A stretch of 37,479 nucleotides of DNA from an uncultured Pelagibacteraceae bacterium (GTDB taxonomy: Bacteria > Pseudomonadota > Alphaproteobacteria > Pelagibacterales > Pelagibacteraceae): positions 1-37,479 of the forward strand of contig CABZEV010000007.1 of assembly GCA_902524865.1 (NCBI GenBank). Reading direction: 5' to 3'. A program made the position numbers and the translations under genes. The notes below the pieces were generated by a model, which worked only from the letters and a program-made list of their open reading frames with translations, ran no database searches and had not been told where the DNA came from. Position 1 is the first letter of the stretch; each line of letters starts with the position of its first letter. Below are positions 12,919 to 22,214 of this stretch, piece after piece.

Positions 12919-14874
12919 TTAATTGAAGTTTATTGGATCAACATCAACTGAAAGTTTTATTCCCGAGGTAAATTTATATTTTGGTATTAATTTTGCCAAT
13001 GAATTCTGTAATTTTAATGTTTTAAGCCCTCTTATTAAAAGCCTAATACGATATTTTCTCTTCAATCTAAATATAGGAGCACTCACTGGACCTAATATTT
13101 TTCCATTAATCTTATTTTCTAAAAATAATTTAAATTTTAAGGCCTCTTTTTCTAATTCATTTTCATTATTACCAGTCAAAATTAAAGAGATAAATCTTTG
13201 AAAAGGGGGAAGATTATTTATTTTTCTAATTTGAATTTCTTTTTCCAGAAAATTTTCGGGATTTTTGTTAGTAATATCTGAAATCATATTGTTATTTGTA
13301 TTATAAGATTGAAAATAAATTGTAGCTGATTTTCCAGTTCTGCCTGCTCTCCCCGACAATTGATGATAAAGTTGTAAATTTTTTTCTGCGCTTCTTAAAT
13401 CATGGCCATTAGATGATAAATCAATATCTATTACTACAATACAATTTAAATTTGGAAAATGAAACCCCTTTGAAATTAATTGAGTGCCAACTAAAATTTC
13501 AATTTCATTATTTGTGATTTTTTCTAACTTATCCTTTGAACTTTTTTTATTCATAGTGTCACTAGAAAAAATTTCTACTATTCTATTAGGAAATTTTTTT
13601 TTTACTTCTTCAGAAATTCTCTCTACACCTGGACCGCTAAATATAAATTCACATTTTACATCTTTTTTACAATTTCTCTCTAAATAAGTTTTGTATCCAC
13701 AATAATGACATAATAAATTTTTCTTTCTCTTATGATAAACTAAATTTATTGAGCAATTTGGACATGAAAATGTATTATAACATTTTTTACATAACACATT
13801 AGGTGAAAATCCCCTCCTATTTAAAAAAAATAAGATTTGATCCTTTTTTTTTAAATGAACATTTACTTTTTCAATAATTTCATTTGATATCCAAGATTGT
13901 TTTTCCATCTTTGCATTATTTAAATCAATTACTTCATGGTTAGGCAGAGATGCGTTTTGATATCTATTTTCTAGCCTTGAAAATTTGTATTTTTTTTTTT
14001 TTATATTCTGAAAAGTCTCAACTGATGGAACAGCTGTTATCAAATTTATAGGTATATTCTCAAAAGATGCTCTTGAAATTGCCATATCACGTGCATTATA
14101 AATTATACCTTCATCTTGTTTGTATGACTGATCGTGTTCCTCATCGACGATTATTAATCCTAATTTTTTAAATGGTAAAAAAAGTGCAGATCTTGCGCCA
14201 ATAACAACTCTTATTTTTCCTGTTACTATACCACTCCAAATTATTTCTTTATTTTTTTTTGATATACCAGAATGCCAGATTGCTGGTTCTATACCAAAAA
14301 ATTCTAAAAATTTTTTTTCAAACTGATTAGTTAAACCAATCTCTGGTAGCATAATTAAACCTTGATGACCCTTTTTTAAAACAGCTTTTAAAGCTTCAAA
14401 ATAAACTATTGTTTTTCCAGATCCAGTAGTACCTTGCAATACATGAACATTAAAATTTCGATTTGAATTATTTATTTCATTTAGAGAGATTTTCTGATCT
14501 TTTGTTAGCCGAAATAAATTTTTTTTTTTTTCAATTTGAAATACTTTATAAAATTTATCTTCAAATTTCCCTACAGGTTTGCCACTTAATAAAGTCATTT
14601 TTAAAGCCATACCCTTAGATATAAGATTGTATTCGGAAAACCAGTTTAAGAAATTTAAAGTTTTTATATTAAGTTTTGGAATATCTAGTTTCTTGATTAT
14701 TTTTTTTATCCTAAAATTTTTTTCATTTTTTTTTTCGAATTCATTCCATACAACTCCAATCTTTCTTGAAGTACCAAAGGGTACCTCTACAAAATCTCCT
14801 ATACTTAAATTTAAGTTACTTTCATATGTGAAAGGATGATTGAAAATATTAGGCAAAAGAATCGGAAATTGCAT
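12919..14874 (-). CDS. priA: Primosomal protein N' (PriA helicase), divergent
   Basis: PriA restarts stalled replication forks by unwinding DNA and loading the primosome. The 651-aa product has an N-terminal DNA-binding region, Walker A GTTGSGKT at 148-155, the VDEEHDQSYKQ DEEH box, a zinc-binding segment (CKKCYNTFSCPNC; CHYCG) and a C-terminal helicase lobe with GTQLISKGFHFPNL and QLSGRAGRTG. It is shorter than E. coli PriA (about 730 aa). Two oddities: helicase motif III, normally SATPS, reads TAVPS, and the last cysteine pair is spaced CX5C instead of CX2C. Two 13-base poly-A coding tracts are present (13990-14002 and 14519-14531). It lies between the fusion gene and the ATP synthase operon. 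Confidence 0.93.
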   Translation of the reverse strand: MQFPILLPNIFNHPFTYESNLNLSIGDFVEVPFGTSRKIGVVWNEFEKKNEKNFRIKKIIKKLDIPKLNIKTLNFLNWFSEYNLISKGMALKMTLLSGKPVGKFEDKFYKVFQIEKKKNLFRLTKDQKISLNEINNSNRNFNVHVLQGTTGSGKTIVYFEALKAVLKKGHQGLIMLPEIGLTNQFEKKFLEFFGIEPAIWHSGISKKNKEIIWSGIVTGKIRVVIGARSALFLPFKKLGLIIVDEEHDQSYKQDEGIIYNARDMAISRASFENIPINLITAVPSVETFQNIKKKKYKFSRLENRYQNASLPNHEVIDLNNAKMEKQSWISNEIIEKVNVHLKKKDQILFFLNRRGFSPNVLCKKCYNTFSCPNCSINLVYHKRKKNLLCHYCGYKTYLERNCKKDVKCEFIFSGPGVERISEEVKKKFPNRIVEIFSSDTMNKKSSKDKLEKITNNEIEILVGTQLISKGFHFPNLNCIVVIDIDLSSNGHDLRSAEKNLQLYHQLSGRAGRTGKSATIYFQSYNTNNNMISDITNKNPENFLEKEIQIRKINNLPPFQRFISLILTGNNENELEKEALKFKLFLENKINGKILGPVSAPIFRLKRKYRIRLLIRGLKTLKLQNSLAKLIPKYKFTSGIKLSVDVDPINFN

Positions 14875-14879
14875 AGTTT

Positions 14880-14885
14880 ATTATA
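14880..14885 (-). promoter_or_regulatory. Candidate -10 box of priA
   Basis: A consensus TATAAT on the minus strand ends 5 nt before the priA ATG in a 41-bp gap. Transcription would begin at about the A of the start codon, giving a leaderless mRNA. No good -35 is visible, and TATAAT is common by chance in such AT-rich DNA. Confidence 0.3.
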
Positions 14886-14915
14886 TAACAACTTAAAAAT
14901 ATTTATTATTTAGTT

Positions 14916-16583
14916 TTACTTTTTTGAAGTTTTTAAAAAGTCTAAAACTAAAAGACCATTGGAAAAGTTGTATGTATGTGTGCCTTCAATATCTTTAAAA
15001 AAATTAGGTGTAACTTCAAATTTACTATTTTCTTTATAATTATCTTCATTCAATTCTTCAATTTTTGCTACTCCTAATGACTCGCCATATCTATTGAAAC
15101 CAGGTTTTTGATAAACTCTATAAAAATTATCATCTTCAATTATTAATCCAGCATTTCTTGCAAAAAAAGGATCAAATATTACTGGATTTTTTTTATGAGC
15201 TTCCCATTTATCAGAAAAAATGTTTTCACTGCTAAAAATATGTAGTTGGGAGTCGTGATCCTCAAGTTTGCTGTTTGATAAATTTGTTAATAACCACCAT
15301 CTTTTATCTTTATAAAAAATATTAGTATCAACTGCAGAAACATTTTTGATCAATGTTTTTGCAAATTTCCACTTAAGTGGAAATTCAATACATTTATATA
15401 ATCTTATTTCATTAGCCTCATGGGTATCTGGGCACATATAGAGATCTTTATTGTAAGAAAATAAAAATGGATAAGAAAGATGAAAACTTTCCTCTAAAGC
15501 AACACCAATTTCTTTACAAGAGACTTCATTTATTTCGTAGACTGAAATAAATCCTTTTTTTTTTTTTTTATCAAAATCCTCTACAAAACAATAATGATTA
15601 TTGTCTTTTTTAACAACAAAAGGATCTGCTAAATATCTATTTGGAGGATTTGGAATGGTCTTTGCTTCGGAAAGATTTATATTTTTCCAATCGGAGCTAA
15701 ATTTATAAGCAATATTCCATTGATAATTATTATAAAAAATTTCATTTAAAATTTTTATAAAAATATTTTTTAAAGTGTACAAAATATATAATATCGAAAT
15801 ATATATTGATGGTAATGAATAAATTGGGCCAACAGATTGTTTTTCATTCTTAAAATTTATAACAGAAGTATCTGATGTTAAATTTTCTATAACAAAATGC
15901 AGAAAAATGTTTGATTTTTCAAAAAGATTGATAAGATTTAATGTGTAGATCCAATGTGTTGTAAAATATCCCTTAAATAAAACTTTTCCATTATCAAGCT
16001 CATTTCCCAATCTTTGAATTATAAAACCAGTTCTTGCATCTTTATTTATAATCTCCCAAAATCCAGGTGGTCCACCACGATAAAAATTGTTATCCCCATG
16101 ATGAAATGAAATAATACCGTTTTTACACAGATTTAAAATTTCACCTTTTAAAATTCCAGATCCACCACGTATTAAAAGATTAAGATTTAATGATCTTATT
16201 TTTTGTAAATCTGTTTGATTATAACTATAAAAAATTCCATTCTCTGAAATATTTGGTTGGACTTCAATTTCTTTTAAATTAAATTTTTTTAAGGAGTGTA
16301 CTTTAAAAAAATTCGAGAATTTATCATTCCGCTTAAGTATTATTTTTTCTAAATCTATTATTACCTTAAATCCAGCTGCAGCAATGAATTTTTTTAAGCC
16401 TCTTTTTTTAATATATTCTAATGATTTTTTTAAAAGATTTATATTTTCTTGTTTGTCTTTTTTTTGAACTATAAGATGACTTATCTCGTAATTATTTGAA
16501 TTTTTTGATGCTTCAATAAAATCAAAAATTTGTTTCGATGAGTTTAGGCTATCAACAATTATACCTACCCTGGCTTTTTCCAT
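14916..16583 (-). CDS. Formyltransferase-like domain fused to sugar-enzyme-like beta-propeller
   Basis: This 555-aa protein has no gene name that I recognise. The N-terminal half (about 1-215) resembles the formyl transferase fold of Fmt, ArnA and PurN. HHGDNNFYRGGPPGFWE (161-177) matches the catalytic HxSLLPxxRGxxP region, and ELDNGKVL (195-202) supplies the conserved Asp (D197). His161 is kept, but the Asn two residues before it is Ser159. A hydrophobic linker follows (about 255-285). The C-terminal part (about 315-550) has RYLADPFVV, SYPFLF, DTNIFYKDKRWWLLT and FARNAGL, which resemble the GH43-like propeller found at the N-terminus of glucosamine inositolphosphorylceramide transferases. 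The likely role is N-formylation of an amino sugar in a surface glycan, but no glycan genes surround it. A 15-A tract encodes Lys339-343. The domain calls are from memory of motifs, not a search. Confidence 0.7.
   Translation of the reverse strand: MEKARVGIIVDSLNSSKQIFDFIEASKNSNNYEISHLIVQKKDKQENINLLKKSLEYIKKRGLKKFIAAAGFKVIIDLEKIILKRNDKFSNFFKVHSLKKFNLKEIEVQPNISENGIFYSYNQTDLQKIRSLNLNLLIRGGSGILKGEILNLCKNGIISFHHGDNNFYRGGPPGFWEIINKDARTGFIIQRLGNELDNGKVLFKGYFTTHWIYTLNLINLFEKSNIFLHFVIENLTSDTSVINFKNEKQSVGPIYSLPSIYISILYILYTLKNIFIKILNEIFYNNYQWNIAYKFSSDWKNINLSEAKTIPNPPNRYLADPFVVKKDNNHYCFVEDFDKKKKKGFISVYEINEVSCKEIGVALEESFHLSYPFLFSYNKDLYMCPDTHEANEIRLYKCIEFPLKWKFAKTLIKNVSAVDTNIFYKDKRWWLLTNLSNSKLEDHDSQLHIFSSENIFSDKWEAHKKNPVIFDPFFARNAGLIIEDDNFYRVYQKPGFNRYGESLGVAKIEELNEDNYKENSKFEVTPNFFKDIEGTHTYNFSNGLLVLDFLKTSKK
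15555..15569 (-). repeat. Homopolymer tract of 15 A (coding strand)
   Basis: Fifteen consecutive T on the plus strand encode Lys339-343 of the fusion protein. It is the longest homopolymer I found in the window. A gain or loss of one base leads to a stop within about ten codons in either shifted frame, leaving the formyltransferase half intact but removing most of the propeller. Confidence 0.9.
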
Positions 16584-16607
16584 TATTTTTTACCAAAAAT
16601 TTATCAA

Positions 16608-18008
16608 TTAAGAGTGTATAGCTCTTTTGTCTACTGATAAAGCTGCTTCTTTTACTGCTTCTGAAAAAGTAGGATGAGCATGACATGTACGCGCTATATC
16701 TTCTGAACTTGCTCCAAACTCCATCGCAATTCCAATCTCAGCAATTAATTCTCCAGCGTGTGGACCTATTAAGTGTGCTCCCAATACTTTATCAGTTTTT
16801 TCATCAGCAAGAATTTTTACAAAACCCTCGGTGTCATCAATGGCTTTTGCTCTAGAGTTAGCCATAAATGAAAATTTTCCAATTTTATAATTTATTTTCA
16901 GTTCTTTTAATTGTTCCTCTGTTTTTCCAATAGAGGCAACTTCTGGACTAGTATAAATCACACCAGGGATAGTATCATAGTTAACATGGCCTGATTGACC
17001 TGCTATATTTTCTGCAACTGCAATTCCCTCATCCTCAGCTTTATGAGCCAACATAGGACCACTAATTACATCTCCTATCGCATAAATATTATTTTGATTA
17101 GTTTTAAAATTTTTGTCAGTTTTTACCCTCTTTTTTTCATCTAATTCCACACCAATTTTTTGAAGATTTAGTCCCTCCGTATTTGGCTTTCGACCAACAG
17201 ATATTAATACTACATCACATTCAAAATCTTTTTTGGTACCATTTTTGTTTAAAGTTGAGACAATTGCATTATCGTTAATCTTTTTAATTTCCTCTACTTT
17301 ATGCTGCATATGAAAATTGATTCCTTGTTTTTTTAAAATTTTCATAAACTCACTGGATATCTCTTTATCCATGCCTGGTGTTATATGGTCTAAAAACTCA
17401 ACTACATGGACTTCTGCACCAAGTCTAGACCATACTGATCCCATCTCTAAACCTATGTATCCTCCACCAACAACAACCATTTTTTTAGGGACTTGCTCTA
17501 ATTTAAGTGCTCCAGTGGATGAAACAATTACTTTTTCATCAATTTCAATTCCTGGCAATGAAACTGGAATTGAACCAGTTGCAATTATAGTATTTTCAGT
17601 TTGTACAATTGTCTCTTTATTATCTTTATCTTTGATAACAATATCATTTTTAGATTTGAAACTTCCGGAGCCTTTAAAATAAGTGACTTTATTTTTTTTA
17701 AGAAGAAACTCCACTCCTTTGGTCAAAATTGTAACTGCTTTGTCCTTATTTTTCATCATTTTTGACAAGTTTAATTTTACCTCACCAATTTCAATTCCTT
17801 TATTTGATAAACTCTGTGTGTTATGAAACTCTTCAGATAAATTTAATAAACTTTTAGAAGGAATACATCCAACATTCAAACAAGTACCACCTAGTGAACC
17901 TCTAGATTCTATACATGCAGTTTTAAGGCCTAATTGTGCCAATCTTATTGCGCAAACATAACCTCCAGGTCCTCCACCAATTACTACTGCTTGAAATTTA
18001 TCTATCAT
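16608..18008 (-). CDS. lpd: Dihydrolipoamide dehydrogenase (E3)
   Basis: E3 reoxidises dihydrolipoamide with NAD+ in 2-oxoacid dehydrogenase complexes. The 466-aa product has the FAD motif VIGGGPGGYVCA near residue 9, the redox disulfide GGTCLNVGCIPSK (Cys43 and Cys48), the NAD motif VVVGGGYIGLEMGSVW, the second FAD motif YAIGDVISGPMLAHKA, and the C-terminal His-Glu pair in CHAHPTFSEAVKEA. It directly abuts sucB, so it most likely serves the 2-oxoglutarate dehydrogenase complex. It may also serve other complexes such as glycine cleavage if no other E3 exists in the genome. Confidence 0.97.
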   Translation of the reverse strand: MIDKFQAVVIGGGPGGYVCAIRLAQLGLKTACIESRGSLGGTCLNVGCIPSKSLLNLSEEFHNTQSLSNKGIEIGEVKLNLSKMMKNKDKAVTILTKGVEFLLKKNKVTYFKGSGSFKSKNDIVIKDKDNKETIVQTENTIIATGSIPVSLPGIEIDEKVIVSSTGALKLEQVPKKMVVVGGGYIGLEMGSVWSRLGAEVHVVEFLDHITPGMDKEISSEFMKILKKQGINFHMQHKVEEIKKINDNAIVSTLNKNGTKKDFECDVVLISVGRKPNTEGLNLQKIGVELDEKKRVKTDKNFKTNQNNIYAIGDVISGPMLAHKAEDEGIAVAENIAGQSGHVNYDTIPGVIYTSPEVASIGKTEEQLKELKINYKIGKFSFMANSRAKAIDDTEGFVKILADEKTDKVLGAHLIGPHAGELIAEIGIAMEFGASSEDIARTCHAHPTFSEAVKEAALSVDKRAIHS

Positions 18009-19295
18009 TTAAATATCCAAAAATAGCCTTCTTGGTTCCTCTAAATTTTCTTTGATCATTTTTAAAAAGGAAACAGACTCTTTACCATCAACAATTCTAT
18101 GGTCGTATGATAACGCTAAGTACATTATAGGTCTGATCTTAATTTCTCCATCAACAACGATAGGTCTATCAACTATATTGTGCATACCTAAAACACCTGA
18201 TTGTGGAAGATTAAGAATAGGGGTTGAAAGCATTGAACCATAAACACCTCCATTACTGATGGTGAAAGTTCCACCTTGAAGATCTTCAATCGTCAATTTT
18301 CCATTTTTTGCTTTTTCAGAAATTTCTTTAATATTTTTTTCAATATCTGCAAAAGACAATTCATCTGCATTATTTAGGACTGGTACGACCAATCCTTTTT
18401 CAGTGCCAACTGCAAAACTTATATTATAATAATTTTTATAAACAATTGTATCACCTTCAATTTCAGCGTTTATCGCTGGGAAATTTTTTAATGCTACTAT
18501 ACTTGCTTTAACGAAAAAGGACATGAAACCCAATTTTACACCATAGCGATTTTGAAAATCATCTTGATTTTCTTTTCTCATCGCCATTACATTTGACATA
18601 TCAACTTCATTAAATGTTGTCAGTAGGGCTGCATTATCCTGTGCTTGTTTTAATCTCTTAGCAATGGTTTGTCTTAATCTGGTCATCTTAATTCTTTCCT
18701 CTTGACCATATTTTATTTTTCTTTCAGATGGAGGAGGATTGACACCCATTAAATCTATTAGATCACCTTTTAAAACTCTGCCATCTTTACCTGAACCTTT
18801 GACAGAGCTGATATCTATCTTGTTTTCAGTTACAATTTTTCTTACTGCTGGGGACAAAGTTTCATCGATTTTTGTTTCAACTTCTACTTTTAAAGACTCT
18901 ACCTCTTTTGTAAGAACTAACGGTTTTTCTTCCTCAACATTGTCTTGAAAAACTTCCATCTTTTCATCTTTATCATCTTCGTCTATCAAATTATCTTTAT
19001 CAACTTTCACAGTTGGTTGTATCTTTTTAATTTCCTGGTTTTCTTTTGACTTAGTTTCACTCTCTGAAACGGATCCTAAATCAGCACCAACTTCAACGAC
19101 TGATCCATTTTTTGAATTTATTTTTGTAAGAACACCAGATACTGGAGAAGGAACTTCTAAATTTACTTTATCAGTTTCCAGTTCAACAAGTGGTTCGTCA
19201 ACCCCAACGGAGTCGCCTTCATTTTTTAACCACTTAGAGACAGTTGCCTCTGTGATACTTTCCCCAAGAACTGGAACTAATATCTTTTCACTCAT
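18009..19295 (-). CDS. sucB: Dihydrolipoamide succinyltransferase (E2 of 2-oxoglutarate dehydrogenase)
   Basis: This 428-aa E2 has one N-terminal lipoyl domain with lipoyl-lysine K43 in [12 protein letters not shown] charged linker follows (about 80-145), then an E3-binding domain ([22 protein letters not shown]) and a catalytic domain ending in [12 protein letters not shown] with the active-site His and Asp. It transfers the succinyl group to CoA. The sequence GFMSFFVKA and the overall pattern fit succinyltransferase rather than acetyltransferase. It lies 6 bp after sucA and abuts lpd, giving the complete complex in order. Confidence 0.97.
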   Translation of the reverse strand: MSEKILVPVLGESITEATVSKWLKNEGDSVGVDEPLVELETDKVNLEVPSPVSGVLTKINSKNGSVVEVGADLGSVSESETKSKENQEIKKIQPTVKVDKDNLIDEDDKDEKMEVFQDNVEEEKPLVLTKEVESLKVEVETKIDETLSPAVRKIVTENKIDISSVKGSGKDGRVLKGDLIDLMGVNPPPSERKIKYGQEERIKMTRLRQTIAKRLKQAQDNAALLTTFNEVDMSNVMAMRKENQDDFQNRYGVKLGFMSFFVKASIVALKNFPAINAEIEGDTIVYKNYYNISFAVGTEKGLVVPVLNNADELSFADIEKNIKEISEKAKNGKLTIEDLQGGTFTISNGGVYGSMLSTPILNLPQSGVLGMHNIVDRPIVVDGEIKIRPIMYLALSYDHRIVDGKESVSFLKMIKENLEEPRRLFLDI

Positions 19296-19301
19296 TAATA
19301 T

Positions 19302-22175
19302 TTATTCAAAAACTTTCTTTATAATTTCTTGTTGTTGAGAAATATGTCTCTTGGCATATCCTGTTGCAGGTGATGCGTCTGGACTTCTTCCAATATAAGA
19401 AATTATACTATTCTTAGCCTTTATGTTATCTAATGTCCATTGGATATAATCTCTGACTGAAAACCAAGCACCCATATTTTTAGGTTCTTCTTGACACCAA
19501 TAAAATTTTGCATTTTTAGCATACGGTTTGAGCTCATTAGCAAGTGCTTTTACAGGAAAAGGATAGAGCTGTTCAATCCTATATAACACTACGTTGTCTT
19601 TTTTTATTTTTTCTCTTGCTTCAAGTAAATCAAAGTAAACTTTTCCAGAGCAAAGAATCACTTTTTCAATTTTTTTTGGTTTTTTTAGTTTAATGAATCC
19701 TTTTACTTTCGGATCAATAGCATGATCCCATAAAACTCTATGAAATGAATTTTTTTTACTTAAATCATCCAAATTAGAAACACAATGTTTATGACGTAAT
19801 AATGATTTAGGTGTCATGATAATTAATGGTTTTCTAAAATCTCTATGCATTTGTCTCCTTAAAGCATGGAAATAATTTGCAGGAGTTGTACAATTCATGA
19901 CTTGCATATTATCATTTGAACATAATTGTAAAAACCTTTCTAGCCTAGCTGATGAATGCTCAGGTCCTTGACCCTCATATCCGTGTGGTAACAACATTAC
20001 TAAACCAGAGGCTCTTAACCATTTTCGTTCACCAGAAGCTACGAATTGATCGATAACTACTTGCGCGCCATTAGCAAAATCTCCAAATTGAGCCTCCCAG
20101 ATAGTGAGTGTATTAGGTTCAACCAAACTATATCCGTATTCAAATCCTAGAACAGCTAATTCCGATAAAAAACTATCTACTATTTCAAAATTTTTTTGTT
20201 TATTAGAAATATTATTTAAAGGGATATATCTCGAATTATCGATTTGATTTCTTAAAACAGAATGCCTTTGACTAAATGTCCCTCTTCCTGAATCTTGACC
20301 TACAAGTCTTACTGGATAACCTTCCTCCAATAGTGACCCAAAAGCTAAGGACTCCGCAGTGGACCAATCTATGCCTTTACCATTAGAAACTGAAACTTTA
20401 CGATTTTCTAAAATTTTTGTAATTGTTTTGTGAATGTTTATTTCAGTTGGTATTGTATTTATTTTATCAGAAATATTTCTTAATTTTTTGGTGTCAGAGC
20501 CTGTTACTCCTCTTTTGTCTTTTCCTCGCTCTGGTCTATATCTTGACCATGTTCCCTCAAACCACTCTATTTTTGGTTTATAATTTTTTGCATTTTTAAA
20601 TTGGTCATCTAATAGATCTTTAAATTTTTTAATGGAATTATTTAAGTAATCATTTGTAATTGATCCTTCACTTACCAGTTTTTCACCATAAACTTTGATA
20701 GTTGAAGGATGAGATCTTATCTTTTTATACATCAAAGGCTGAGTAAATGAAGGCTCGTCGCCCTCATTATGTCCAAATCTTCTATAACAAATCAAATCAA
20801 TGACAACGTCTCTATTAAATTTTAATCTAAAGTCTGTTGCAACTCTTGCTGCATAAACAACCGCTTCCGGATCGTCACCATTCACATGAATAATTGGTGC
20901 TTCAACCATTTTCGCTATATCAGATGGATATGGCGAAGATCTTGCAAATCTTGGACTTGTTGTAAAACCTATTTGATTGTTTATTATAATATGAATTGTA
21001 CCACCAGTGTTGTGTCCGGGAAGACCAGACATTGCAAAACATTCAGCAACCACTCCTTGTCCAGCAAAGGCTGCATCTCCATGAATTAGAATTGGAATTA
21101 CTTTTTTCCTATCTTTGTCTTTATGAAAAAATTGTTTCGCCCTAGTTTGTCCTAGAACGACTGGATTAACTGCCTCTAAATGTGAAGGATTATCTGTTAA
21201 ACTCACATGAACTGAATTTCCATCAAACTCTCTGTTAGATGAGGCACCTAAATGATATTTAACATCTCCAGTATCATCCTCAGACTTTGAACTTATTTCT
21301 CCTGCAAACTCATTAAATATTCTTTTATAAGATTTTTGAAGGACATTTGCTAATACATTAAGTCGACCTCTATGAGACATTCCAATTTTAACTTCTTTCA
21401 CATTTGACTGACCACCAATTTTAATTATTTGTTCAAGTGCAGGAATTAAACTTTCACCACCATCGAGACCAAATCTTTTAGTCCCAACATATTTTGTATG
21501 AAGAAATTTTTCAAAACCCTCAGCTTGAATCAGTTTGTTGAGAATTGCCTCTTTGCCATTTTGTGTAAAATTAAAATCATCTGCTTTTTCAACACGATCT
21601 CTAAACCACTTTCTCTCAGTGGGATTTGAAATATGCATATATTCATAACCTAAAGAACCGCAATACTTTTCTCTTAAAAATTTTAAAATGTCATTGATAT
21701 TTGAGTATTGCTTGTTAGTGACATTGTCTAAGAAAATTTTTTTTTGATAATCTTCTTTTTTAAATCCATAAGACTCTGGATGAAGTTCCTCTAAATAATC
21801 TGTTCTTAATAATCCTAATGGATCAAGCTTTGCAATTAGATGACCTCTTTGTCTATACGACCTTATCATCGCAACGGCTTTAATTGAATTAGTGCTTGAT
21901 ATAATTATATCATCATTATTTTGTTCTGTGATTTGATTTTCAAAATTTTGCTTTTTATTTATTGAAACTTTCTTAGAAGGACTCCACGAAGGACCATTGA
22001 TTTCATTAACAATTATATCGTCTTCATCGCCAACTTCTTTAAAATATTTTCTCCAGCTATCAGGTAATTCAGGATCATTATTTACAAATTTTAAGTACAT
22101 TTCTTCGATGAAAGCGCTGTTTGATTTGTTAAGAAAGGCTGTTTTTTTAAATTCTAAATTTTTAGAGGAAGACAT
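19302..22175 (-). CDS. sucA: 2-Oxoglutarate dehydrogenase E1 component
   Basis: This 957-aa thiamine-diphosphate enzyme decarboxylates 2-oxoglutarate and succinylates E2. The N-terminal E2-binding region is followed by MIRSYRQRGHLIAKLDPLG. Active-site segments are GMSHRGRLNVLANV, the thiamine-diphosphate motif HGDAAFAGQGVVAE with NNQIGFTTSP, and GQDSGRGTFSQRHSV. The C-terminal end (WCQEEPKNMGAW; ATGYAKRH) is intact. The length is normal for the family. The gene follows sucD after 35 bp, in which a promoter-like sequence ends about 11 nt before the ATG; no Shine-Dalgarno sequence is evident. Confidence 0.98.
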   Translation of the reverse strand: MSSSKNLEFKKTAFLNKSNSAFIEEMYLKFVNNDPELPDSWRKYFKEVGDEDDIIVNEINGPSWSPSKKVSINKKQNFENQITEQNNDDIIISSTNSIKAVAMIRSYRQRGHLIAKLDPLGLLRTDYLEELHPESYGFKKEDYQKKIFLDNVTNKQYSNINDILKFLREKYCGSLGYEYMHISNPTERKWFRDRVEKADDFNFTQNGKEAILNKLIQAEGFEKFLHTKYVGTKRFGLDGGESLIPALEQIIKIGGQSNVKEVKIGMSHRGRLNVLANVLQKSYKRIFNEFAGEISSKSEDDTGDVKYHLGASSNREFDGNSVHVSLTDNPSHLEAVNPVVLGQTRAKQFFHKDKDRKKVIPILIHGDAAFAGQGVVAECFAMSGLPGHNTGGTIHIIINNQIGFTTSPRFARSSPYPSDIAKMVEAPIIHVNGDDPEAVVYAARVATDFRLKFNRDVVIDLICYRRFGHNEGDEPSFTQPLMYKKIRSHPSTIKVYGEKLVSEGSITNDYLNNSIKKFKDLLDDQFKNAKNYKPKIEWFEGTWSRYRPERGKDKRGVTGSDTKKLRNISDKINTIPTEINIHKTITKILENRKVSVSNGKGIDWSTAESLAFGSLLEEGYPVRLVGQDSGRGTFSQRHSVLRNQIDNSRYIPLNNISNKQKNFEIVDSFLSELAVLGFEYGYSLVEPNTLTIWEAQFGDFANGAQVVIDQFVASGERKWLRASGLVMLLPHGYEGQGPEHSSARLERFLQLCSNDNMQVMNCTTPANYFHALRRQMHRDFRKPLIIMTPKSLLRHKHCVSNLDDLSKKNSFHRVLWDHAIDPKVKGFIKLKKPKKIEKVILCSGKVYFDLLEAREKIKKDNVVLYRIEQLYPFPVKALANELKPYAKNAKFYWCQEEPKNMGAWFSVRDYIQWTLDNIKAKNSIISYIGRSPDASPATGYAKRHISQQQEIIKKVFE

Positions 22176-22186
22176 TATGTTTAATC

Positions 22187-22214
22187 AATATAAACTGACT
22201 AAGAAATTTTTCAA
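22187..22214 (-). promoter_or_regulatory. Candidate sucA promoter with very short leader
   Basis: On the minus strand TTGAAA (22214-22209) and TATATT (22192-22187) are separated by 16 bp. The -35 overlaps the sucD stop codon. Transcription would start only about 5 nt before the sucA ATG at 22175, so a near-leaderless transcript is predicted. It is not experimentally supported. Confidence 0.4.
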
